Shown here: positions 34,216 to 42,458 of the stretch, piece by piece | How the letters are laid out: each line of letters begins with the position of its first letter | How positions within the stretch are numbered: the stretch's first letter is position 1 | Source: Oxalobacteraceae bacterium CAVE-383 | GTDB lineage: Bacteria; Pseudomonadota; Gammaproteobacteria; Burkholderiales; Burkholderiaceae_D | Assembly (NCBI GenBank): GCA_004134995.1 | Contig: REGP01000003.1 | Location: 186,001-250,000, forward strand | Reading direction: 5' to 3' | Length of the DNA: 64,000 nt | Notes under the pieces: generated by a model | Told to the model about the DNA's origin: nothing | Seen by the model: the letters and a program-made list of their open reading frames with translations, nothing else | Database searches by the model: none | Translations under genes and position numbers: made by a program

Positions 34216-35535
34216 ATGGATACCGCAATCAATGAACAGAAAACTATGGACGTTGCCTTGAAGCCAACGGCCGCCCGGGACTTTTTTTTGGCGCGGCAGC
34301 CCATCCTGAATCGTGCACAGGAATTGATTGGATATGAGTTGCTCTTCAGGAGTGCAATGGAGAACGTCGCCGATGTGATCGACGACGTCAAGGCAACCGC
34401 GTCCGTCATCGCCGGCGCCGCCGAGCTCGGGCTCAACAACGTCATCGGTTCCTGGCTCGGCTTCATCAATGTCGATGCCGAAGTGCTGCTCAGCGATTTC
34501 ATTTTCTTCCTGCCGAAGGAGCATATCGTTCTCGAGATTCTGGAGACGCTGAAAGTCACGCCGCTCATCGTCAAGCGCATGGAGATGCTGGCCGAATACG
34601 GGTTCGAGTTCGCCCTCGACGACGTGGTGGCCGATTCGCCTGAGATCGGCACGCTGCTGCCGTATATCAAGATCATCAAGATCGATGTGCTGGCGGTGCC
34701 GCCCGAAAAACTGGAACAGCTGACCCGCGACTATCGGCTCCTGAACAAGGAACTGCTGGCGGAAAAGGTGGAAACGCTGGAGCAATACAAGATCTGCGAA
34801 AAGCTTGGCTTCGATTATTTCCAGGGCTATTTTTTCGCCAAGCCGGTGGTGCTGGCCGGCCAGAAGCTGAAACCCTTGAACAGCATCATCCTGCAGGTCC
34901 TGACCCTGGTCATGCGCAATGCGAACAACGGTGAAATCGTGCGTTTCATCAAGCAGGACATCGCCTTGAGCCTGATGCTGCTGCGGCTGGTCAATACGCC
35001 GGTCTACGGTTTCCGGCGCTATATCGCCTCGCTCGGGCAGGCGCTGCTGGTGCTGGGCGATCGCCAATTGAAGCGCTGGCTGCAGATTTTGCTGTATGTC
35101 GATCCGACCAGGGAAGGCGGCAGCACCTTGTCGCCCCTGATGGTGTTGGCCGCGACCCGGGGCAAGATGCTGGAGTTGTGTTCCGAACGCTTGCGCCCGC
35201 GCCGTCCGAATGTATCGGATATTGCGTTCTCGGTCGGCATTCTGTCGCTGGCCGATACATTGTTGAATGTGGAGATGCGTGTCATTCTTGCGCAAATCAG
35301 CGCCAGTGCGGAAATCCGCGATGCCCTGTTGTCGAGATCCGGATTTTACGGCGAGATATTGCAGCTTTGCGAATCCAGCGAGCTGTTCGATATCGACCGG
35401 ATCCGCGTGCTCGGGATGCTTGAGAAACTGGAATTGTCCGCGGACGATTTCTACGAAATACAAAAGCAATCCATAGAGTGGGGCCGGAACATTTCCGACA
35501 ATATGCGCAGCGAACCGGCGCCGTCTCAGGCATGA
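34216..35535 (+). CDS. EAL-HDOD signalling protein
   Basis: A 439-residue protein of the YuxH type. The N-terminal half is a divergent EAL domain (FFLARQPILNRAQELIGYELLFR, then FALDDVVADSPEI and KIDV, with LGFDYFQGYFFAKP near its end). The second half is an HDOD domain (NNGEIVRFIKQDIALSLMLLRLVNTPVYG). The EAL motif reads ELL, and the usual catalytic set is incomplete, so cyclic di-GMP cleavage is doubtful. The family is associated with chemotaxis and motility control. It lies between an HD-GYP and a two-component system gene, in a signalling block. Confidence 0.92.
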   Translation: MDTAINEQKTMDVALKPTAARDFFLARQPILNRAQELIGYELLFRSAMENVADVIDDVKATASVIAGAAELGLNNVIGSWLGFINVDAEVLLSDFIFFLPKEHIVLEILETLKVTPLIVKRMEMLAEYGFEFALDDVVADSPEIGTLLPYIKIIKIDVLAVPPEKLEQLTRDYRLLNKELLAEKVETLEQYKICEKLGFDYFQGYFFAKPVVLAGQKLKPLNSIILQVLTLVMRNANNGEIVRFIKQDIALSLMLLRLVNTPVYGFRRYIASLGQALLVLGDRQLKRWLQILLYVDPTREGGSTLSPLMVLAATRGKMLELCSERLRPRRPNVSDIAFSVGILSLADTLLNVEMRVILAQISASAEIRDALLSRSGFYGEILQLCESSELFDIDRIRVLGMLEKLELSADDFYEIQKQSIEWGRNISDNMRSEPAPSQA

Positions 35536-35639
35536 GCGTTCCGGCGCCAGCAGTCCCACTGTCGGCCGGTCGTTGAATCGACCTGCCATTTCATAAGCAT
35601 AACGGCGTTCCGGGTGCAACTATGATCGAGGGAATAGCG

Positions 35640-37184
35640 ATGGACCTGAAGGGTTGGCAAGACATCTTGCTGCAGTCCTTGTCGGTCGGCGTCATCATGC
35701 AGGATGCGGATGGCGTCATATTCCACTGCAATCCGGCGGCGGAGTTGCTGCTCGGGCGCAGCAGGCGCGAGATCGAGCGGTCCGGCGCGATCTTCCAGAG
35801 AGATTATTCGTTCCGCGAAGACGGCGCGATCTATCCCGAACATTTTTATCCGGCCAACATGGTGTTCAAAACCGGCCGGGCGGTGCGCGATGTGTCGATC
35901 CGGGTGCTGCGGCCGGACTACAGCGTGGGCTGGCTGCGGGTCAGCGCGGCGCCCGTGGCGCTGGAAGACGGCAGCGGCGATTCAGGCGGCTCTGGCGGCA
36001 GGCAACTGCATGGCGTGATCACCATGCTGTACGACATGACCGATCAGAAGCAGATGGAAATCGACATGCTGCGCCGCAACGACGAACTCAGCCAGCGCTT
36101 CTCCACGCATACGATCAAGCTGGAGCTGGCGCTGGATCAGCTGGAGCTCGCGGTCAATGCTTCCAATACCGGGCTGTGGGACTGGGATCTGCTGACCGAC
36201 AAGGTCAGCTACTCGCTGAACTGGAAAAGCCAGCTCGGATACGCCGACCATGAGATCGGCGATTGCATCTCCGAGTGGAAAGAGCGGCTGCACCCGGACG
36301 ACCGCGACTGGCTGCTGGAGGCCATGCACGGCTATCGGCAAAAGCCGGCAGGTTCGCTGGAAAACGAATATCGGATGCGCCACCGCAACGGCAGCTACCG
36401 CTGGATGCTCTCGCGCGCCATGGCCATACGCAATTCGGACGGCACGTCGGTGCGGATACTGGGATCGCATATCGACATCACCGAACGCAAGCTCGCGGAG
36501 CAGAGCCTGCTGCGCCTGACGCAGGAATTGCGCGACGTCTCGCGCGAGCTGGCGCGCGTGGAAGAGGCCGAGCGCCGCCGTTTCGTCCAGGAGCTGCACG
36601 ATACCATCGGCGCCGGCCTGACCGCCCTGAGCATCAACATGACGATCATGCGCAATCAGTTGTCGCTGCGCTCGCTGGAAGACATGGAGTCGCGCCTGAA
36701 CGATTCGATTTCGCTGCTCGACGAAACCACCGACGCCACCCGTCATCTGATGGCCGAGCTGCGTCCGCCGGTGCTCGACGATTACGGGCTGGCCGCCGCC
36801 ATACGCTGGCAGGCCGATGTATTCGCCGAGCGCAACGAGCTCAACGTGTCGGTCGACATCAACGGCCTGGAAGGGCGGCTGGAGCCGGAGGCGGAAATAT
36901 CCCTGTTCCGCATCGTGCAAAGCGCGCTGACCAATATCAGCAAGCATGCCGCGGCCTCCGACGTCGACATCGTGCTCAACGCCGCGGACGGCAAGACGAC
37001 CTTGACGATCACCGACAACGGCGTCGGATTCTGCACCGACACGCTGGCAAAATATAAAATCAATCCGACCTGGGGGTTGGTATCCATGCGCGAGCGCGCC
37101 GAAGCCGTGGGCGGAAGCCTGAGCATTCATTCTTCGGTCGGCTACGGCACCACGGTTGTCGTCAAGTTGGAAAGCAAGCGATGA
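35640..37184 (+). CDS. PAS-domain sensor histidine kinase (NarX/UhpB class)
   Basis: A 514-residue soluble kinase with no membrane helix. A PAS domain covers about residues 10-130 (QSLSVGVIMQDADGVIFHCN), and a second PAS with PAC follows at about 165-285 (LWDWDLLTDKVSYSLNWKSQ). The HisKA_3 phosphoacceptor region has ERRRFVQELHDTIGAGL with His in the ELHD motif. The ATPase has DNGVGF and WGLVSMRERAEAVGG. I chose the ATG at 35640 because GAGGGA lies six bases upstream. It overlaps the response regulator gene by four bases. As a cytoplasmic kinase it should sense an internal signal such as redox state or a metabolite. Confidence 0.94.
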   Translation: MDLKGWQDILLQSLSVGVIMQDADGVIFHCNPAAELLLGRSRREIERSGAIFQRDYSFREDGAIYPEHFYPANMVFKTGRAVRDVSIRVLRPDYSVGWLRVSAAPVALEDGSGDSGGSGGRQLHGVITMLYDMTDQKQMEIDMLRRNDELSQRFSTHTIKLELALDQLELAVNASNTGLWDWDLLTDKVSYSLNWKSQLGYADHEIGDCISEWKERLHPDDRDWLLEAMHGYRQKPAGSLENEYRMRHRNGSYRWMLSRAMAIRNSDGTSVRILGSHIDITERKLAEQSLLRLTQELRDVSRELARVEEAERRRFVQELHDTIGAGLTALSINMTIMRNQLSLRSLEDMESRLNDSISLLDETTDATRHLMAELRPPVLDDYGLAAAIRWQADVFAERNELNVSVDINGLEGRLEPEAEISLFRIVQSALTNISKHAAASDVDIVLNAADGKTTLTITDNGVGFCTDTLAKYKINPTWGLVSMRERAEAVGGSLSIHSSVGYGTTVVVKLESKR

Positions 37185-37828
37185 CTATCCGCGTCTACCT
37201 TGCCGACGACCACACCATGCTGCGGGAAGGCCTGAGCGTGCTGCTGCAGGCGCATATCGATATCAAGGTGGTGGGCATGGCCAGCAACGGCCGCCAGGCG
37301 GTTCAGGAAATCGCCGCGCTGTTGCCGCATGTGGTCATCATGGACATCGCCATGCCCGAACTCAACGGCGTCGACGCCACCAAGATCCTGCAGAAAACGG
37401 CGCCGGCGACCAAGACCGTCATCTTGTCGATGTATGCGACCAAGGAGCATATTTTCCGTGCCTTGCAGGCCGGTGCGCGCGGCTATCTGCTGAAGAATTC
37501 GGCCGGCGCGGAGCTGGTCAATGCCGTACGCGCCGTGCATAACGGCCAGCGCTATCTCGGCCAGAAAATCCCGGAAAGCCTGGTCGAAGATTATAAATAC
37601 AACCGGCACGCGGTCAGCCCGCTGAATGCATTGAGTCCGCGCGAAAGGGAAGTGCTGCAGCTGGTGGCGGAGGGCCGTTCCAGCGTCCAGGTGGCCGGCA
37701 TGCTGTGCCTGTCGCCCAAATCGGTCGAGACCTACCGCAGCCGCCTGATGCAGAAAATCGGCGTGCACGATGTGTCCGGACTGGTGAAATTTTCCATTCA
37801 GCACGGGCTGATATCGCTCGATTACTAG
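37181..37828 (+). CDS. NarL/FixJ-type response regulator
   Basis: A 215-residue regulator. The receiver has the acidic pair DD at residues 9-10, the phosphoacceptor Asp in VVIMDIAMPELNG (about residue 55), a Ser in VILSMYA and Lys in GYLLKNS. The C-terminal LuxR-type helix-turn-helix reads LSPREREVLQLVAEG then SPKSVETYRSRLMQKIG. It is the partner of the overlapping kinase gene. The 25-bp motif copy 2 begins 11 bases after its stop and might be one of its targets; that is untested. Confidence 0.95.
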   Translation: MTIRVYLADDHTMLREGLSVLLQAHIDIKVVGMASNGRQAVQEIAALLPHVVIMDIAMPELNGVDATKILQKTAPATKTVILSMYATKEHIFRALQAGARGYLLKNSAGAELVNAVRAVHNGQRYLGQKIPESLVEDYKYNRHAVSPLNALSPREREVLQLVAEGRSSVQVAGMLCLSPKSVETYRSRLMQKIGVHDVSGLVKFSIQHGLISLDY

Positions 37829-37838
37829 CGCGCATGCG

Positions 37839-37863
37839 AAAGTAATAGTTTCCCTACAGACAT
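37839..37863 (+). repeat. 25-bp intergenic motif, copy 2
   Basis: AAAGTAATAG followed by TTTCCCTACAGACAT, matching copy 1 at 32575-32599 in 23 of 25 positions. It ends 29 bases before the small lipoprotein gene, at a distance suited to a promoter or activator site. Confidence 0.55.
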
Positions 37864-37891
37864 TTTTCTGATTTTGGATTATTCTCTCGCA

Positions 37892-38089
37892 ATGAATTTT
37901 TCCCTTCCAATTTTATGCCTCGTTGTCTTGTTGAGCGCCTGCGAGCAAAGCCCGCGCGAAAGGGCGGCCCGCGCCCACGCCGAGATGCAGTCCAGCATCA
38001 ATAGCATGAATTTCGAACGGGCCGAACGCAGCCGCGAGGAAGTCGCCGAAAGGCAGGAAGGACAGCAGGATCAGAAGCCGGCGGAATAA
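37892..38089 (+). CDS. Small lipoprotein
   Basis: A 65-residue product. The signal peptide (FSLPILCLVVL) ends in the lipobox LSAC, giving a mature lipidated Cys followed by about 47 charged residues rich in Arg, Glu and Gln, probably helical. An upstream in-frame TTG would add six residues; the ATG fits the signal peptide better. The short charged tail resembles other small envelope lipoproteins of unknown role. The 25-bp motif directly upstream suggests controlled expression. Confidence 0.72.
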   Translation: MNFSLPILCLVVLLSACEQSPRERAARAHAEMQSSINSMNFERAERSREEVAERQEGQQDQKPAE

Positions 38090-38092
38090 GAA

Positions 38093-38119
38093 GGCAATTG
38101 CGGCAGTTGCGGCAGTTGC
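38093..38119 (+). repeat. Three tandem 9-bp repeats
   Basis: GGCAATTGC, GGCAGTTGC, GGCAGTTGC in direct succession. The last copy forms the outer end of the large inverted repeat that follows. Confidence 0.7.
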
Positions 38120-38234
38120 AAAATAAGGCGAAGCGGGGCGTTGTACTCCGTTCGTGTCCTCCGGGGGCCTGCGGCCCCCTCCCCCTTTACCTCACTGCGC
38201 ACAACACCCCGCTTCGCCTTATTTTGCAACTGCC
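38111..38234. repeat. 124-bp nested inverted repeat between convergent genes
   Basis: Arms of 34 bases (38111-38144 and 38201-38234) are complementary except for one position (C at 38139 against A at 38206). The 56-base centre holds its own perfect hairpin, GGGGGCC (38163-38169) with GGCCCCC (38173-38179). The structure lies between the convergent lipoprotein and SulP genes and can serve both as terminator, but its size and nested design also resemble a MITE- or REP-type repeat. Confidence 0.85.
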
Positions 38235-38245
38235 TCCAAGGCCGC

Positions 38246-40486
38246 CTAGAACGACAGCCGGTACGCTTCGTTGGTCAGCTTCAGGCGATTGGCCACCACC
38301 TTGACGACATAACTGTGCAGTTTCACCATCACGGCGGGATCGTCAAGCTCCAGCTGGCGCAGCAGCGCGATGGACAGTTTGTACACGCGCGTATGATCGT
38401 CCGCGATCACGTCGGCGGTGCGGCGATCGCCGGTATACAGGGACATCTCGCCGACGATTGTGCCGCTGCCGAATGAGCGCAAGCGGATTCTCTCGCCGTT
38501 TTCCAGCGCCAGCGAAATACTGATCTGGCCGCTCTCGATAAACACCATGCAGTCACCGGGTTCATCCTTGCGAAACAGGACGGCGCCGGTGGCCAGGTCG
38601 CACATTTCCATCCTGGCGAAAAGGCGCTGCAATTCGGCCGGGCCGAAATATTCGCCCAGATTGGCGCGCCAGTCGGCCGCATCGTGCCTTACCGGCAGTT
38701 TTTGCAGCAGCGCGTTTTCTATCCATTCCAGGCCGCTGTCCAGATTGGCGAATTCCTGTATCGGGCCGTTTTGCAGAATCGACAGGCGCGCATTGGGGGG
38801 AATCGCGGTCATGACCAGCGCAACCCCGGCCTGTTCGCACATTTGCCGCAGTTTGACGAAGCTTTGCATGGTCGATGCGTCCACTCCCTGCACGCGCTGG
38901 AAATCGATGACGACAAAGTCGCGCGGCGATTTCAGCAATTCGCGCATGCGGTCGATCAACTGGCTCAGACTGCCGAAAAAAAGATAACCCTGCAGGCAAA
39001 TGCCGACGGTGCGCTCGCCGTGCTGTTTCAGAATGGCGTTGACTTCCATGGTCCGCTCAACCCGGGCGGTCAGTACGCGGCCGCTGAATTCCATCTTGAT
39101 GCAGGAGACGCGCCCGTAATCGACCACGAACAGCACGCAGGCCACCACGATGCCCAGCGCGACGCCGCTGACAAAGCCGATGCTGGCGATCACCACCAGA
39201 ATCAGCAGTATCAACAGATAATCGCCGAGCGAAAGCTGGCGCCAGGTCTTGACTGTCCATTGCAGCAACAGCGCGCCGCCCAATCCGGTCAGCAGTCCCG
39301 CCAGCACCGGTTTCGGAATATAGCCGGCGATGGTTGAAAAATAGGCGGCGCAGGCCAGCGACAGCAATGCCGCGAGCACGGCCGTGACGCGGCTGCGGCT
39401 GCCGAATTGATAAGAGAGCAGGGTCCGGCTCAGCGACTGGCAGCCGACCACGCCGCCCAGCGCGCCGGAGAGAATGTTGGCGATGCCCGCGCTGCGCAAT
39501 TCGTGATTGAAATCCACATCGTGCCGGGTTGCCAGGCCGACGCCGGTGGCGTTGAGCAGGATCGTCAGCGTGATCACGACGATCATGGCAAAGAATTCAC
39601 TGAAGTGGTCGGCAAGGATGTGCCATTGCACTTGTCCCAGGGGCAGCGAGAGCGGGCTGTGGATGCCGTCAAGCGGCAAGGTCTCGAACAGCCAGCCCAT
39701 CTGGCGCGCCTGTTGCAGGCTGATGCCTTCGATCCGCATGCCGCCAAAAAACACGCCGCCGGCGGCAAGCAAGGCCAGCGGAAACACCAGCGGATGGGTC
39801 CAGCCCCATTTTCCGGCGCCCATCATGACGCCGGCCACCATCAGCGCCGGCGCCCAGACCAGCCAGTGCAGATGCAGCAGCTGCTGCAAGGCCGTGAAAC
39901 CGACCGGCAGGCCGGTTGCGATGTGAAAGGCGCCCGTCAGCAGCAGATAGCCGCTGCCGGCCAGGAAGCCGCCGATCACGGGAAACGGGACGAATTGCAC
40001 CAGGCTGCCGCGGCGCATGGTGCCCAGCGCCGTCATGCATATTCCCGCCAGGACCGTACTCAGGGCGATCGCGAACAGGATCGTGACGACAATTTGCTGC
40101 GCACTGTCGCCGGCCGCATGCATGCTTGCCACCATGCCCGAGACCATCAGCGCCAGGACGCCGGTCGAATTGGAGTCGGAGCCGCCGATCATGAAAGGCA
40201 GCGAACTGGTCAATGAAACGAGAATCGGAATCGTGCAAGTGGACAGCAGCACCAGCGGCAGGCCCGCCGCCAGCAGTTCGCTGCCGCCGCTGCCGAAAAT
40301 CATGGCGCCGTAGCTGAGCGCGTAACTGAGGGAAATCAGCGCAACGATGAAAGCGGCCGGCAACAGGCCGAGGCACTCTTGCAGGCTGATCGTTGCGCCG
40401 TGCGGCGATGTTGCCGCGGATAGTTGCGATAGCTTGTTCTTGATGTTTTTCACGAGGCGCCGGAAAGAGGAAACAAGGCATGCCAT
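38246..40486 (-). CDS. SulP-type anion transporter with STAS and cyclic-nucleotide-binding domains
   Basis: A 746-residue protein. Residues about 30-440 hold the SulP transporter core with 10-14 helices (LGLLPAAFIVALISLSYALSYGAMIF and later NILSGALGGVVGCQSLSRTLLSY). A STAS domain follows at about 470-580 (DFVVIDFQRVQGVDASTMQSF). The C-terminal 120 residues are a cyclic-nucleotide-binding domain (DEPGDCMVFIESGQISISL, FGSGTIVGEMSLYTGDRRTADVIA). The typical family ends after STAS, so the added regulatory domain suggests gating by a nucleotide or other ligand. Substrate could be sulphate, bicarbonate or an organic anion. Confidence 0.92.
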   Translation of the reverse strand: MACLVSSFRRLVKNIKNKLSQLSAATSPHGATISLQECLGLLPAAFIVALISLSYALSYGAMIFGSGGSELLAAGLPLVLLSTCTIPILVSLTSSLPFMIGGSDSNSTGVLALMVSGMVASMHAAGDSAQQIVVTILFAIALSTVLAGICMTALGTMRRGSLVQFVPFPVIGGFLAGSGYLLLTGAFHIATGLPVGFTALQQLLHLHWLVWAPALMVAGVMMGAGKWGWTHPLVFPLALLAAGGVFFGGMRIEGISLQQARQMGWLFETLPLDGIHSPLSLPLGQVQWHILADHFSEFFAMIVVITLTILLNATGVGLATRHDVDFNHELRSAGIANILSGALGGVVGCQSLSRTLLSYQFGSRSRVTAVLAALLSLACAAYFSTIAGYIPKPVLAGLLTGLGGALLLQWTVKTWRQLSLGDYLLILLILVVIASIGFVSGVALGIVVACVLFVVDYGRVSCIKMEFSGRVLTARVERTMEVNAILKQHGERTVGICLQGYLFFGSLSQLIDRMRELLKSPRDFVVIDFQRVQGVDASTMQSFVKLRQMCEQAGVALVMTAIPPNARLSILQNGPIQEFANLDSGLEWIENALLQKLPVRHDAADWRANLGEYFGPAELQRLFARMEMCDLATGAVLFRKDEPGDCMVFIESGQISISLALENGERIRLRSFGSGTIVGEMSLYTGDRRTADVIADDHTRVYKLSIALLRQLELDDPAVMVKLHSYVVKVVANRLKLTNEAYRLSF

Positions 40487-40596
40487 GCAAATCGATATAA
40501 ACGATTTACGGAGCGTGCATTATTTCTTGGGAATCGGGTATGGCGGGAATTCTACACCCGAGACTCTTTCCGCGTCGTCCTGCCGGCCGTACGGCC

Positions 40597-42321
40597 TTAA
40601 AACTGCTCCCAGTCATCGCTGCCGTTGGCATCGGCTTTCGGCACCGGCAGGCTGGCCATGACGGCCTGCTTGGCCGGTTTCGGCCTGGCCGGCGGCGCGG
40701 CCTTGACGCCGTGCCTGATTGCCGGAGCCGGCGCGGTTTGCAGCGCCTGTTGCGCCGGCTTTTGCGCCAGCTGGCGATTGTCCAGCTTGAACACGCCGAC
40801 CACGCGCTCCAGGTTGGCGGCCTGTTCCTGCATCGAACCGGCCGCCGCCGCCGCTTCCTCCACCAGCGCCGCATTCTGCTGCGTGGTTTCGTCCATCTCG
40901 CCGATGGCCCGGTTCACTTGCTCGATGCCGGTGCTCTGTTCCTGCGACGCCATGGTGATTTCGGCCATGATGTCGGTGAGGCGCTTGATGCTGACGACGA
41001 TCTCGTCCATGGTCGTGCCGGCTTCGGTAACCAGCTTGCTGCCGGCATCGACTTTCTCCACCGAGTCGCCGATCAGGCCCTTGATTTCCTTGGCCGCCGC
41101 CGCCGAGCGCTGCGCCAGACTGCGCACTTCGGAAGCCACCACCGCGAAGCCGCGGCCCTGCTCGCCGGCGCGCGCGGCTTCCACCGCCGCGTTCAGCGCC
41201 AGGATATTGGTCTGGAAAGCGATGCCGTCGATGACGCCGATGATATCGACGATCTTGCGCGCCGCCGTATTGATTGCATCCATCGTATCGACCACCTGCG
41301 TGACCACGACGCCGCCCTTGGTGGCGACGTCGGAAGCGGAAACGGCCAGTTGATTGGCTTGCCGGGCATTGTCGGCATTCTGCTTGACGGTAGTGGTCAG
41401 TTCTTCCATCGACGAAGCCGTTTCCTCCAGTGAGGCGGCCTGCTGTTCGGTGCGGGAAGACAGGTCGAGATTGCCGGAAGCGATCTGCGCGGAAGCCGCC
41501 GCGATCGAGGTGCTGCCCTGGCGCACGTTGGCCACGGTGTCGACCAGGTTCTGCTGCATTTTCCGGAGGCCGTCCATCAGCATCCCCATTTCGTCGCGCG
41601 ATGTCACCGCGATCGCCCGGGTCAGGTCGCCGCTGGAAATGGCGTCAAAATGGTCGATGGCTTCCTTCAGCGGCCGGGTAATCGCCCGCACCAGAAATAC
41701 CCCCGATACCGCCACGATCAACAGGCCGAATACCAGCCCGCCGGCTGCCGCGTAAAGAAATTGGCGATACATGGCCTGGCTGGCCGCGAATGTATTGGCG
41801 GCGGTGGTCATTTGGTAGGCGGTCAGCTCATCCGAACTTTTGGTCAGCGCGGACGAAAGCGGCGCCATCTTGTCGAACATGATCGCCTCGGCGTCTTCCG
41901 CTTTTCCGGCGCGCAGGGCTGCAATCAGCGGATTGCTTCCTTCCTGCAAGAACGCTTTTCTTTTGGCTGCCACGGTATCGGCAATCTGCTTTTCCTTGCC
42001 CTCCATGGGCAGCGCCAAATAGCTTTGCCAGGCGGCTTCCGATTGCTCCTGGAAACCTTCGGCGCGTTTAATCAATTCGGCGGCGTCCGGCACATTCGGC
42101 CGCATGACGATGCGGTCGAGCGCGGTCCTTTCCTGAAGCAGCCGCATATTGGAGGTATTGATGGAAATCGATGACGCCAATTGATTGCTGTAAACATCGT
42201 TCAAGGCGCTATTGGTGATTTTCAGGCCATAGATGCCCATCGCCCCGCCGGCGATCAGCATGATGCCCATGAAAGCCATGGTGGCGGCCAGGCGGAATTT
42301 GATTGATACATTTTTGAACAT
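40597..42321 (-). CDS. Tar-like methyl-accepting chemotaxis protein with CheR-docking pentapeptide
   Basis: A 574-residue chemoreceptor. Membrane helix 1 (residues about 10-30) is followed by a periplasmic helical bundle (SNMRLLQERTALDRIVMRPNVPDA, Tar-type layout), membrane helix 2 (about 190-212), HAMP, and the signalling hairpin with [21 protein letters not shown] Pro/Ala-rich flexible tail ends in DDWEQF, matching the xWxxF pentapeptide that tethers CheR and CheB. The ATG at 42319-42321 has GGAG five bases upstream; the longer frame was rejected. It is the only receptor of the three here with such a tether. Confidence 0.94.
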   Translation of the reverse strand: MFKNVSIKFRLAATMAFMGIMLIAGGAMGIYGLKITNSALNDVYSNQLASSISINTSNMRLLQERTALDRIVMRPNVPDAAELIKRAEGFQEQSEAAWQSYLALPMEGKEKQIADTVAAKRKAFLQEGSNPLIAALRAGKAEDAEAIMFDKMAPLSSALTKSSDELTAYQMTTAANTFAASQAMYRQFLYAAAGGLVFGLLIVAVSGVFLVRAITRPLKEAIDHFDAISSGDLTRAIAVTSRDEMGMLMDGLRKMQQNLVDTVANVRQGSTSIAAASAQIASGNLDLSSRTEQQAASLEETASSMEELTTTVKQNADNARQANQLAVSASDVATKGGVVVTQVVDTMDAINTAARKIVDIIGVIDGIAFQTNILALNAAVEAARAGEQGRGFAVVASEVRSLAQRSAAAAKEIKGLIGDSVEKVDAGSKLVTEAGTTMDEIVVSIKRLTDIMAEITMASQEQSTGIEQVNRAIGEMDETTQQNAALVEEAAAAAGSMQEQAANLERVVGVFKLDNRQLAQKPAQQALQTAPAPAIRHGVKAAPPARPKPAKQAVMASLPVPKADANGSDDWEQF

Positions 42322-42372
42322 TGTTTCTCCGTGCGGTTTCTCGGTAAGGAATGAGGTGTTGGCCCGAGCTTG

Positions 42373-42400
42373 TTTACGGATGCGGCGCCGTAAAACTTTA
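42373..42400 (-). promoter_or_regulatory. Candidate sigma-28 (flagellar) promoter
   Basis: On the minus strand, TAAAG is followed after 15 bases by TCCGTAAA, resembling the FliA consensus TAAA-N15-GCCGATAA with a one-base longer spacer. It lies about 50 bases upstream of the chemoreceptor start. The match is partial, so this is only a candidate. Confidence 0.35.
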
Positions 42401-42458
42401 GCTTTCGCATGAAGGCGCATGCCTATCTCACCAGCTTCCGGTCGTAGGCACAGCCCAT

